Of a stretch of 64,000 nucleotides of DNA, positions 1 to 6,523 are shown piece after piece. Position 1 is the first letter of the stretch, and every line of letters begins with the position of its first letter. This DNA is from Gemmatimonadaceae bacterium. Lineage in GTDB: Bacteria; Gemmatimonadota; Gemmatimonadetes; Gemmatimonadales; Gemmatimonadaceae. The translations under genes were made by a program, and so were the position numbers. The notes beneath the pieces were generated by a model. It saw only the letters and a program-made list of their open reading frames with translations. It was not told where the DNA came from and did no database searches. The stretch is from assembly GCA_025934775.1 (NCBI GenBank), contig JAICWO010000001.1, forward strand, positions 1 through 64,000, written 5' to 3'.

Positions 1-65
1 GACCACCTCCGCACCGAGACCCACGCTTGGACGACACGTGCTAATCATGCTCGCACCAGAATTCA

Positions 66-470
66 GTGGCGGTTCACGCGAAAGGACGCACGACGCAAGT
101 TCGGCTATCAAACGAAACTCTCTACTCGGTCAAAGACCTAGTAGGGTTTGTTGCAGTGCGCAAGGCCGCGTACGAAAGCGGTGCTTCGCTTAGCGAGAAG
201 CCTGTCTCGTTTATTATCTTGTTCGGGGCGACTGGCGGCGCATGCGCGGCTCTAATCCTCTGGCATCTTCGTACCTTAATGGCGCGTGGCTTTTGGGGGC
301 ATTACTCCGCGTGGATCATCACGATGATCGTCGTTGTCGTCGCTCCGCTGGTTCCGGAAGCATGGCGCGAGCGTAGCTGGGTGGACATCGGTATCGGAGT
401 ATTCCTCGGCGCGTGCGCCGGGATCGGCTTGGCAGCGTTCGCCCGCGCCGTTGAAGTACATTCGTCGTGA
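66..470 (+). CDS. Small membrane protein of unknown function
   Basis: A 134-residue protein starting with GTG. After a polar N-terminus of about 45 residues there are three hydrophobic stretches (roughly residues 47-68, 81-97 and 106-126), so it is probably an inner-membrane protein with three spans. I do not recognise a family. It lies at the window edge with no visible partner, and the DNA just downstream looks non-coding. The start is uncertain, because the N-terminal 40 residues have no obvious ribosome-binding site and could be untranslated. The regular alternation of hydrophobic spans and loops supports a real gene. Confidence 0.5.
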   Translation: MAVHAKGRTTQVRLSNETLYSVKDLVGFVAVRKAAYESGASLSEKPVSFIILFGATGGACAALILWHLRTLMARGFWGHYSAWIITMIVVVVAPLVPEAWRERSWVDIGIGVFLGACAGIGLAAFARAVEVHSS

Positions 471-1431
471 GAGCGCGGTGCGCCGGATCACGAGGAGGCC
501 TCGGAGGCGCGATTCACGATGCGATAAAGACGCTCCGGTCCATGTGCCGCGAGTTGGGCAGTGTCAGTGTCGATCCGCACGGCGGCATGCTCACCATCAC
601 GGGTGGACTCGAGATTCGCGGCGCTTTCGCAGCCGCGGATGCGTCCGAAGTCTCTCTCTCGAGAGAGAGACGTTGTATGTCGAGAAGAATGGCGGAAAAT
701 ACCTCGCTTCGTCAGCTGACTCGGGCGCTTGAGAATTTCGCCTCAAGAAATGATGCCGCGTCTTTATCAATGGGACCTTCGGCACGAGCCTTTGGGGCGA
801 CATGATTGATGAGGTCTCACGCGGCGGAGGCCCGCTCGCAGCGGTCTTCCCATCGGTCCACCTACCTTCAAAAAACACTCATCACGGGTTGGCCGTCGTG
901 CGCCGAGATTTGTGTAGAACCAGAAGCGGTGTTCGGTTGAGCTGAGCGCCGCGAGGGTGGAAGCGACAACGGGCCAGCATCCATCTTCCGGGTGTGAAAC
1001 ACACCAGCGGTTGCAATCCCACCGCCTGCCTGAGTGCCTCCGCCTGTTAGCACCGACTGAAAATTGAACACTCCAGACGGTGTTCCATTTTCAACCGGCG
1101 TTGACATCCGCCAGCTTCGCGGCGTCTGCCCTTGGGGACTACCTTCTGTATGACGAATCATCAGGAGCCCGCGCACTCGCTGCTGCGGCAGACGAGATCA
1201 TGACGGGGCGCGGCTGGCTAGGTTCGGCGGCTTCACGTTCGGCCCCGCGGCTGATGAGGCGCAGGCCGTTGCCAGGAGCATGCGAGCGTCGAGCCGCGGG
1301 CAACTTGTTCGTGCGTACGGTGCGCGAATCGAAACCAACAGCCTCGGGGCTGCATTGCCTGGCGGGCCTTCAGCTCTCGACTTTGTTCCGTGGGTCGCGA
1401 CTTTAACATCAATCGGAGCGATGTCAAACGC
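471..1431. other. Gene-poor stretch, possibly decayed
   Basis: About 960 bases with no convincing gene. Open frames exist on both strands, but their translations are rich in Arg, Ser and Pro and lack recognisable domains. A short plus-strand stretch near 500-650 reads like a real protein fragment (it includes GGLEIRGAFAAADASE), which would fit a decayed gene. A perfect 22-bp palindrome of alternating TC/GA lies at 650-671. I see no RNA gene here. Confidence 0.4.
650..671. repeat. Perfect 22-bp TC/GA palindrome
   Basis: G followed by five TC units, then five GA units and C, forms a perfect self-complementary sequence (arms GTCTCTCTCTC and GAGAGAGAGAC). It could extrude as a hairpin or bind a dimeric regulator. 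No neighbouring gene explains it. Confidence 0.7.
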
Positions 1432-1854
1432 ATGTCAGCCGTAATCTCGGATTCAGCGGGACGTCTTGCGAATGACCTTCGGTGGGGCGTCAGGGGCGGA
1501 GTAGCGTTCGCCGTCGTTTATTCGATCATCGCGGCGGTGATATTCCTAATGAGGGGCGACGCGGCTTTCCAAAGCTACCGCATCAGTCTCGGAGGGATCG
1601 TCATGGCCTACATCGCCGGCGGATGCATTGGTGGCGCCACAGTCGGAGCGCTGCGGCCATTACTCCGTTGGCAAGTTGGGGCGATGCTCGTCGCCGTGAT
1701 GGGAGTGATGCCGCTGTTCTTCGCTATCAACATCCTGCGCTTCGGCTGGTTCTCAGTTTGGACGGCAGGCGAAACCGGTCAGACGATTGGCGCTTCAATC
1801 GTGATGGGTGTGCTGCTTGGAAATCGCCACTGGCATCGAAATCCTGAAGCCTAG
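1432..1854 (+). CDS. Four-span membrane protein of unknown function
   Basis: A protein of 140 residues if started at the ATG at 1432, which has a GGAG about 13 bases upstream. An in-frame start 42 bases earlier (1390) is less likely. Four hydrophobic segments are visible (about residues 23-41, 52-72, 80-99 and 115-130), with Gly-rich helices such as YIAGGCIGGATVGA. This suggests a small integral membrane protein. No family is recognised. It stands alone, ending about 150 bases before the convergent TPR gene. Confidence 0.6.
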   Translation: MSAVISDSAGRLANDLRWGVRGGVAFAVVYSIIAAVIFLMRGDAAFQSYRISLGGIVMAYIAGGCIGGATVGALRPLLRWQVGAMLVAVMGVMPLFFAINILRFGWFSVWTAGETGQTIGASIVMGVLLGNRHWHRNPEA

Positions 1855-2007
1855 CGGAGGACGGCTTCCGACGTCTAGCCACCTGCGCCAGTCCGGCGAC
1901 AGTCAGCCCGCAGCCCCGCACGAAGTCCCCACGCAGCATCTCGCCCGGATGCAGGGCGCCGCCGAACGACTCGTGCATCTGGAATCGATATCGATCCTCC
2001 TCAGCGC

Positions 2008-3843
2008 CTACTTCGCCCCCGCCACCCCGCCCGGCACCCCCGCACACGCCGTCAGCCCCTGCTGCACATACGGCGCGAGCTGAGTCAGATAATCCAGCTC
2101 CTGCTTCGCCGCGTCGCCGTACGCATCCACGCCCGCCTGCAGCCCGTCGTGCGCCACGCTCGCCATGTCCGCGCTCAACTGCACGAGACGGCAGCTCGCG
2201 CTCTTGTCCTTGAGCTTCGCCGCCTCGGTGAGCGCCGACTGTGTGATCCCGAGCGCTGTCGCGCCGATCAGGAACTTGGATTGGGTCGACGATCTGAGCG
2301 TATCAGCAAACGCTAAATAGCGCATCGCGAGCTGGAAGTCCGTCGAGGCCTTGGTGCCGCTCGCTGCGCGGTAGAGCGCGTTCCCCTTGGAGAGCGCGAA
2401 TTGCGCGACGAGCGTCGTGTCCTCGCCGCCGGCGATCGCTTGATGCAGCGTCGCGAGCGCACTGTCCGGCCGGCCGAGCTCGATCTGGAGCTGCGCCACC
2501 ATGAGCTGTCCCTGCTTCATTGTGGAGTCGAGCGCGACCGCTTGCTTCGTCGCCTCGAGCGACTCGGAGAGTTTGCCCTTGGAGCGCAAGTCCTTCGCGT
2601 TCATCGCGATGAGATCCGCGCTCTTGGGAAAGAGCGCAAGCCCGCGCGGGATCGTGGTGTCCGCTTCGGCGCGTACGTATAACGAGTAGAGCGCGTACAG
2701 CCGCGCGTCGCCCTTGAACGTCGACACGCCGCGCGCCAGCGTCTCGACGGCCTTGTACGGCATCTCTGCCGAGTGATAGGCGGTGCCGAGCCGAAGGAAA
2801 AACGTCGAATCGGTCGCGAGCGTCGTGTCGCGCGCGAGCATCGTCTCGCCGGCGCTGATCGCGGTCTTCCAACTTTTGTTCTCGTACGCGATGCGCCATT
2901 CCTGCTGCACCACGCGAATGTCGTCCGGGTAGCGCTGCGCGAGATGCACCACGAAGGGCTCGGCGCGCTTCGCGTTGCCGCCGTCGAACAGCGCGTACGA
3001 CACTCGCAGCGCGAGGTCCACGTCGTTCGTGTCCGTCGCCGCGAGTCGGAGCCACATGTCGGCCGCCGCGTCCCGCCTCCTCAGCGAATCGAGTGCGATC
3101 GCCGCCGACTCGAGGGCGTAGAAACCCGTGGGATCCACCGCGAGCGCGTCGTTCGCCACCGCGAGAATGTCGGCGTACGGGGCGCTCATCTGCCGCATCG
3201 CCCACATCAAACACGTGCGCGCGAGCGTGGAGCGCGGATAGGCCGCGACGCCCTCGCGCGCTTCGTCGATCGCGCGCTGGCCATGATTCTCGCGCAGATC
3301 GTTCTCGCATCGGCGTTGCTGCACGAGCTGCGCGCGCGCCGCGACGAGTGCGTGCGCGAACATCGACACGGCGGAGTCGAGCTTGGGGGCGGTAGTGGCG
3401 GGCAGCGGCTGACGAAGCTTCTCGTCGCGCATCAGCACGAGCTCGCCGCTCAACGTCGGACCCGTCGGGCCGTTCGTCACCCGGCCGACGAAATACTCGT
3501 CCGCGCGCAGGAACTTACCGAGCGCGCGCATGTCGGTGAGCGAGTAGATCGTGTCGGGATTGTAGCCCGCGCGCTCCATGCGGTACGAGATCTCGCCGCC
3601 GTCGATGACGTCGACCTCGCGGCGGTTCACGAGATGGCCCACGCGCGAGCGTACGTCGTTCGCCGCGTTGCGCCCGAGCTTCATGTTCGCGCCGGCGCCG
3701 GGCGTGAAGTTCACGATCAAGAGCCCCTGGCGCGTGAACTCCTGACTGTCCTTCTTGCCGCGTTGCGCGCGCGCGCTGAGCAATGGCAACCCGAGCGCGA
3801 GCATGGCGATCGTCGTCGATCGGCCGAGCGTGCGAATTCTCAT
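2008..3843 (-). CDS. Secreted TPR-repeat protein
   Basis: About 611 residues. It begins with a basic region and a hydrophobic core ending at an Ala-rich cleavage-like site (LLSARAQ), so it is probably exported. Residues 35-165 form a conserved N-terminal domain with a small alpha/beta look (LLIVNFTPG, DVIDGGEISYRMERAGY). From about residue 185 to 560 there are repeated helix pairs typical of tetratricopeptide repeats, for example around the runs starting YAALDS-like DALAVDPTGFYALESA and QAVALDSTMKQGQLMVAQL. I chose the ATG at 3843. A GTG five codons upstream (3858) is also possible. TPR proteins act as scaffolds; the partner cannot be read from the sequence. It is a single gene with no operon partner, and the neighbouring HMA gene is 115 bases upstream on the same strand. 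Confidence 0.8.
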   Translation of the reverse strand: MRIRTLGRSTTIAMLALGLPLLSARAQRGKKDSQEFTRQGLLIVNFTPGAGANMKLGRNAANDVRSRVGHLVNRREVDVIDGGEISYRMERAGYNPDTIYSLTDMRALGKFLRADEYFVGRVTNGPTGPTLSGELVLMRDEKLRQPLPATTAPKLDSAVSMFAHALVAARAQLVQQRRCENDLRENHGQRAIDEAREGVAAYPRSTLARTCLMWAMRQMSAPYADILAVANDALAVDPTGFYALESAAIALDSLRRRDAAADMWLRLAATDTNDVDLALRVSYALFDGGNAKRAEPFVVHLAQRYPDDIRVVQQEWRIAYENKSWKTAISAGETMLARDTTLATDSTFFLRLGTAYHSAEMPYKAVETLARGVSTFKGDARLYALYSLYVRAEADTTIPRGLALFPKSADLIAMNAKDLRSKGKLSESLEATKQAVALDSTMKQGQLMVAQLQIELGRPDSALATLHQAIAGGEDTTLVAQFALSKGNALYRAASGTKASTDFQLAMRYLAFADTLRSSTQSKFLIGATALGITQSALTEAAKLKDKSASCRLVQLSADMASVAHDGLQAGVDAYGDAAKQELDYLTQLAPYVQQGLTACAGVPGGVAGAK

Positions 3844-3958
3844 TCTGAACGTCGCCACGACGAAGGGTGGGTGGTCCGTCGAGTGGCCACCAATCTGTCG
3901 TCAGCGCACGGCACGCGCCAGCGGCGCCGTACCCCGCGCGCGGTGGCGGCGGATCAGC

Positions 3959-4168
3959 TCAGTCCGCGACGAACGCGGTGTAACCTTCGTCCGCGATTGC
4001 TTCCTCGATGTCGTCGACGTTCGTACGGGACGGATCGTAATCGATGGTCGCCGATCCGATCTGCACGTCTTCGACGCGCACGCCGTTCGTGCGCTCGAGC
4101 CGCCCGCGCACGGCGCGGATGCAGTGCTCGCACGACATGCCTTCGATGGTGAGGTGGAGGTGCTCCAT
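3959..4168 (-). CDS. Heavy-metal-associated (HMA) domain protein, CopZ-like
   Basis: A 69-residue protein made of a single HMA fold with the metal-binding motif GMSCEHC (Cys13 and Cys16) in the first loop. The size and the C-terminal GYTA-type segment fit the stand-alone copper chaperone family (CopZ). Such proteins bind Cu(I) in the cytosol and pass it to P-type ATPases or repressors. No copper ATPase is visible here, so the partner must lie elsewhere. A second HMA protein of the same type is encoded at 15,083-15,313. Confidence 0.85.
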   Translation of the reverse strand: MEHLHLTIEGMSCEHCIRAVRGRLERTNGVRVEDVQIGSATIDYDPSRTNVDDIEEAIADEGYTAFVAD

Positions 4169-4262
4169 AGTCGTTTGGTGTCGGAGAGCGAAAGCTAACG
4201 GCGGGGGGAGGCTTCGGGTGGGCGCGTGGGTGGCGAGTGGAGATCGCGACGGTGACGCCGAG

Positions 4263-4392
4263 ACCAGTCGCGAGACGTGAGACTCGGGACGCGAGACGCG
4301 AGTCAGACTGCTCTACTGTGCGCGACAACTGTCGAGGTCATCCCAACAGAGTCTCGAATCTCATATCTCGAAACTCGCATCTCGAGACTGGT
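4263..4392. repeat. Long imperfect inverted repeat between HMA and mgtE genes
   Basis: Most of the 280-base gap between the HMA and mgtE genes is an imperfect palindrome. The outer arms are ACCAGT (4263-4268) and ACTGGT (4387-4392). Inside them both halves consist of GAG/TCTCG-type short repeats that pair over about 40 bases with several mismatches. It could fold into a large hairpin between two minus-strand genes. No gene is seen in it. Confidence 0.5.
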
Positions 4393-4448
4393 CTCACCGT
4401 GCGACGTCGCGACTCGTCCTCGGCGCGCGACGCTCGCGCACACACGTC

Positions 4449-5927
4449 TCACCTCAACAAAATGTGCAGCGCCACATTGAAATAGATAATCAACCCCGTC
4501 ACATCCACGAACGTCGCGATGAACGGCGCCGATGCGCTCGCCGGATCGAAGCCCAATCCGCGGAACACGAACGGCAGCATCGATCCGACCAACGTTCCGA
4601 ACGCGACCACGCCGACGAGCGACACCGCGACCGTGAGCGCGAGGAGGAAATGCTGCCCCGCGTGTACCACGGGCAGGTTGTTCAGGTACGTCGTGTCGTA
4701 GTCGTGCCCGAGCTGGAAGGTGAGAAACGTCCAATGATGGTCGGCCATCGCCTGCCAGAGCTCGATGCGCACGAAGCCGATGATCGCGAGGATGATCCCG
4801 AGCGTGAGACCGGTCGCGATCTCCTTGCGCGCGACGCGCCACCAGTCGGGCACCGACACCTCGCGCAGCGCGAGCGCACGAATCAGCAGCGACGTGCCCT
4901 GCGACCCCGAGTTGCCGCCCGAGCTGATGATGAGCGGCAGAAAGAGCGCGAGCACGGTCTGCTTGTCGATCTCCTTCTGGTACGCGCCGAGCGCCGTCGC
5001 GGTGAGCATCTCGCCCAGGAACAGCGCGCTCAGCCAGCCCGCGCGCTTCTTGATCATCCGCCAGAAGGAGATCGTGGAGTACGGCTCGTCGAGCGCTTCC
5101 ATGCCGCCCAACTTCTGCACGTCTTCCGTCTGTTCTTCCTGCATGGCGTCGATCACGTCGTCGACGGTGATCACGCCCATGATGTGGCCGGACTCGCTGA
5201 CCACCGGCACCGCGACGAGGTCGTAATTCGCGATCACGCGCGCGACTTCCTCGCGATCGGCGCCCGGGCTCACGCTCACGACTTCGGTCCACGCGATCTC
5301 GCTGATCCTGGCGCCCGTCGGCGCGGCGAGCAGCTCGCGCAGCGACATGACGCCGACGACGCGCCCTTGCACGTCGGTCGTGTAGATCGCGTGCATCGCT
5401 TCTTTTTTCCCGCCGCGCGCGACGGCGCGCACGTTGTCGAGCGCCGCCTCCACCGTCATGTCCGCCGCGACCGAGACGAACTCGGTCGTCATCAGGCCGC
5501 CGGCGGAGTCCGGCTCGTACGAGAGGAGCTTCTCCGTCTCCTGCCGCGCTTCCGCCGGAATCTCGGAAAGAATCTCCTCGGCGTGCTCCTCGTCGATCTC
5601 CTCGAGCGTGTCGGCGCGATCGTCCGGCGTCATCTCCGAGACGAGCTCCGCCGCCTGCCGTGGCGTGATCGCCTCGAGGAACTCGGTCCTCAGCTCTTCG
5701 TCGAGGTACTCGAGCACGTCCGCGGCGCGCGCTGGGCCGAGTGCGGTGAGGAAAGCCTGGAGCTGGTCCTTCTCGAGGAGCTCGGCGACGTCGGCGAGAT
5801 CGGCGGGATGGATCTCCTCCGTCTCGGTGGCGATGTCGGCGGGTGACTCCTCGAGGAGCGCGACGATGTCGGGCGCGAGCAACGCGCCGACCGGCCGTTC
5901 CTCCGGATTTCGCTGAGGTGGCGCCAT
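4449..5927 (-). CDS. mgtE: Magnesium transporter MgtE
   Basis: A Mg2+-gated Mg2+ channel of the inner membrane. The protein has 492 residues with the usual MgtE order: an acidic helical MgtE_N domain (about residues 20-125, with many Glu/Asp and repeats like EEIHPADLADVAELL), two CBS domains (about 130-250, including GGLMTTEF and MGVITVDDVIDAM), a connecting helix, then five membrane helices with the conserved SSGGNSGSQ pore signature near residue 330. I chose the ATG at 5927, because the 33 residues encoded upstream in frame are Arg-rich and not part of the family. It diverges from blaI with about 210 bases between them. MgtE family members close when cytosolic Mg2+ is high through the N and CBS domains. 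Confidence 0.95.
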   Translation of the reverse strand: MAPPQRNPEERPVGALLAPDIVALLEESPADIATETEEIHPADLADVAELLEKDQLQAFLTALGPARAADVLEYLDEELRTEFLEAITPRQAAELVSEMTPDDRADTLEEIDEEHAEEILSEIPAEARQETEKLLSYEPDSAGGLMTTEFVSVAADMTVEAALDNVRAVARGGKKEAMHAIYTTDVQGRVVGVMSLRELLAAPTGARISEIAWTEVVSVSPGADREEVARVIANYDLVAVPVVSESGHIMGVITVDDVIDAMQEEQTEDVQKLGGMEALDEPYSTISFWRMIKKRAGWLSALFLGEMLTATALGAYQKEIDKQTVLALFLPLIISSGGNSGSQGTSLLIRALALREVSVPDWWRVARKEIATGLTLGIILAIIGFVRIELWQAMADHHWTFLTFQLGHDYDTTYLNNLPVVHAGQHFLLALTVAVSLVGVVAFGTLVGSMLPFVFRGLGFDPASASAPFIATFVDVTGLIIYFNVALHILLR

Positions 5928-6056
5928 GGCTGGCCCCCGCCGAATGAATGTGCTCGCCGTTGTCCTTGGGATGCGCGGCGTCAACATACCCAAGGGACGG
6001 GCGCGCGGACAACCCTGGAGGTACACCCATCGCGCGCCAGGAAGAAAAATTCGCGC

Positions 6057-6085
6057 TTGACAATTCCGCCGCGCGGTGCTGAATT
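6057..6085 (+). promoter_or_regulatory. Predicted sigma-70-type promoter of the blaI operon
   Basis: A consensus -35 TTGACA at 6057-6062 is followed after 17 bases by TGAATT at 6080-6085 as the -10. It lies 55 bases upstream of the blaI start, and its -10 falls inside the first operator-like repeat, as expected for an autoregulated repressor gene. Predicted from sequence only. Confidence 0.55.
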
Positions 6086-6111
6086 TCTAGCACGATGCTG
6101 GTTTTCTAGCA
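6077..6111 (+). promoter_or_regulatory. Double BlaI-type operator
   Basis: Two 16-bp units, TGCTGAATTTCTAGCA (6077-6092) and TGCTGGTTTTCTAGCA (6096-6111), repeat with 14 of 16 bases identical at a 19-bp period. Each has TGCT/AGCA inverted ends, as expected for sites bound by a BlaI/MecI-family dimer. They overlap the predicted -10 element, so bound repressor would block transcription of blaI and the M56 sensor gene. Confidence 0.6.
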
Positions 6112-6139
6112 GATACCCTTTCGCCACACCCGCGGATCA

Positions 6140-6523
6140 ATGGAAGTCATTCAGGAGCTCTCGAAGCGCGAACGCCAGGTCATGGATGCCGTCTACCAGC
6201 TCGGTCAGGCCACCGTCGCCGAGGTGCTGGAGCGGATTCCCGATCCGCCGAGCTACTCGGCGGTGCGCGCCACGATGCGCGTGCTCGTCGACAAGGGACA
6301 TCTCAAGCACAAGCAGGACGGCCCGCGCTACCTCTACGTGCCCACCGTTCCGCAGGACAAAGCGAAGACGGCCGCCGTCTCGCACCTCGTCGGCACGTTC
6401 TTCAACGGTTCCATGGAAGCGGCGGTGATGACGCTGCTTCAGATGAGCGACGCCAAGCTCTCCAAGAGCGACGTCGAACGGCTGCGCGCAAAGATCCGCG
6501 ACGCGGAGAAGGAGGGACGATGA
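6140..6523 (+). CDS. BlaI/MecI/CopY-family repressor
   Basis: A 127-residue transcriptional repressor. Residues 1-80 form the winged helix typical of BlaI (LSKRERQVMDAVYQLGQATVAEVLERI, then SYSAVRATMRVLVDKG as recognition helix, written here as separate stretches). The C-terminal part is the helical dimerisation and cleavage region. In this family the partner M56 metalloprotease senses a signal and cleaves or inactivates the repressor. The stop codon overlaps the next gene start (ATGA at 6520-6523), so the pair is translationally coupled. It is probably autoregulated through the double operator at 6077-6111. The signal is unknown; a beta-lactam link is not shown, because no beta-lactamase is nearby. 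Confidence 0.92.
   Translation: MEVIQELSKRERQVMDAVYQLGQATVAEVLERIPDPPSYSAVRATMRVLVDKGHLKHKQDGPRYLYVPTVPQDKAKTAAVSHLVGTFFNGSMEAAVMTLLQMSDAKLSKSDVERLRAKIRDAEKEGR

Noticed and set aside
2773-4152. A 459-residue open frame on the plus strand across the TPR and HMA genes
   Set aside because: Its translation is Arg/His/Ala-rich and exactly opposite the TPR and HMA coding frames; it is a high-GC shadow.
4303-6093. A 596-residue frame on the minus strand, longer than MgtE
   Set aside because: It lies in the other frame of mgtE and reads Arg-rich nonsense, while MgtE shows family domains and motifs.
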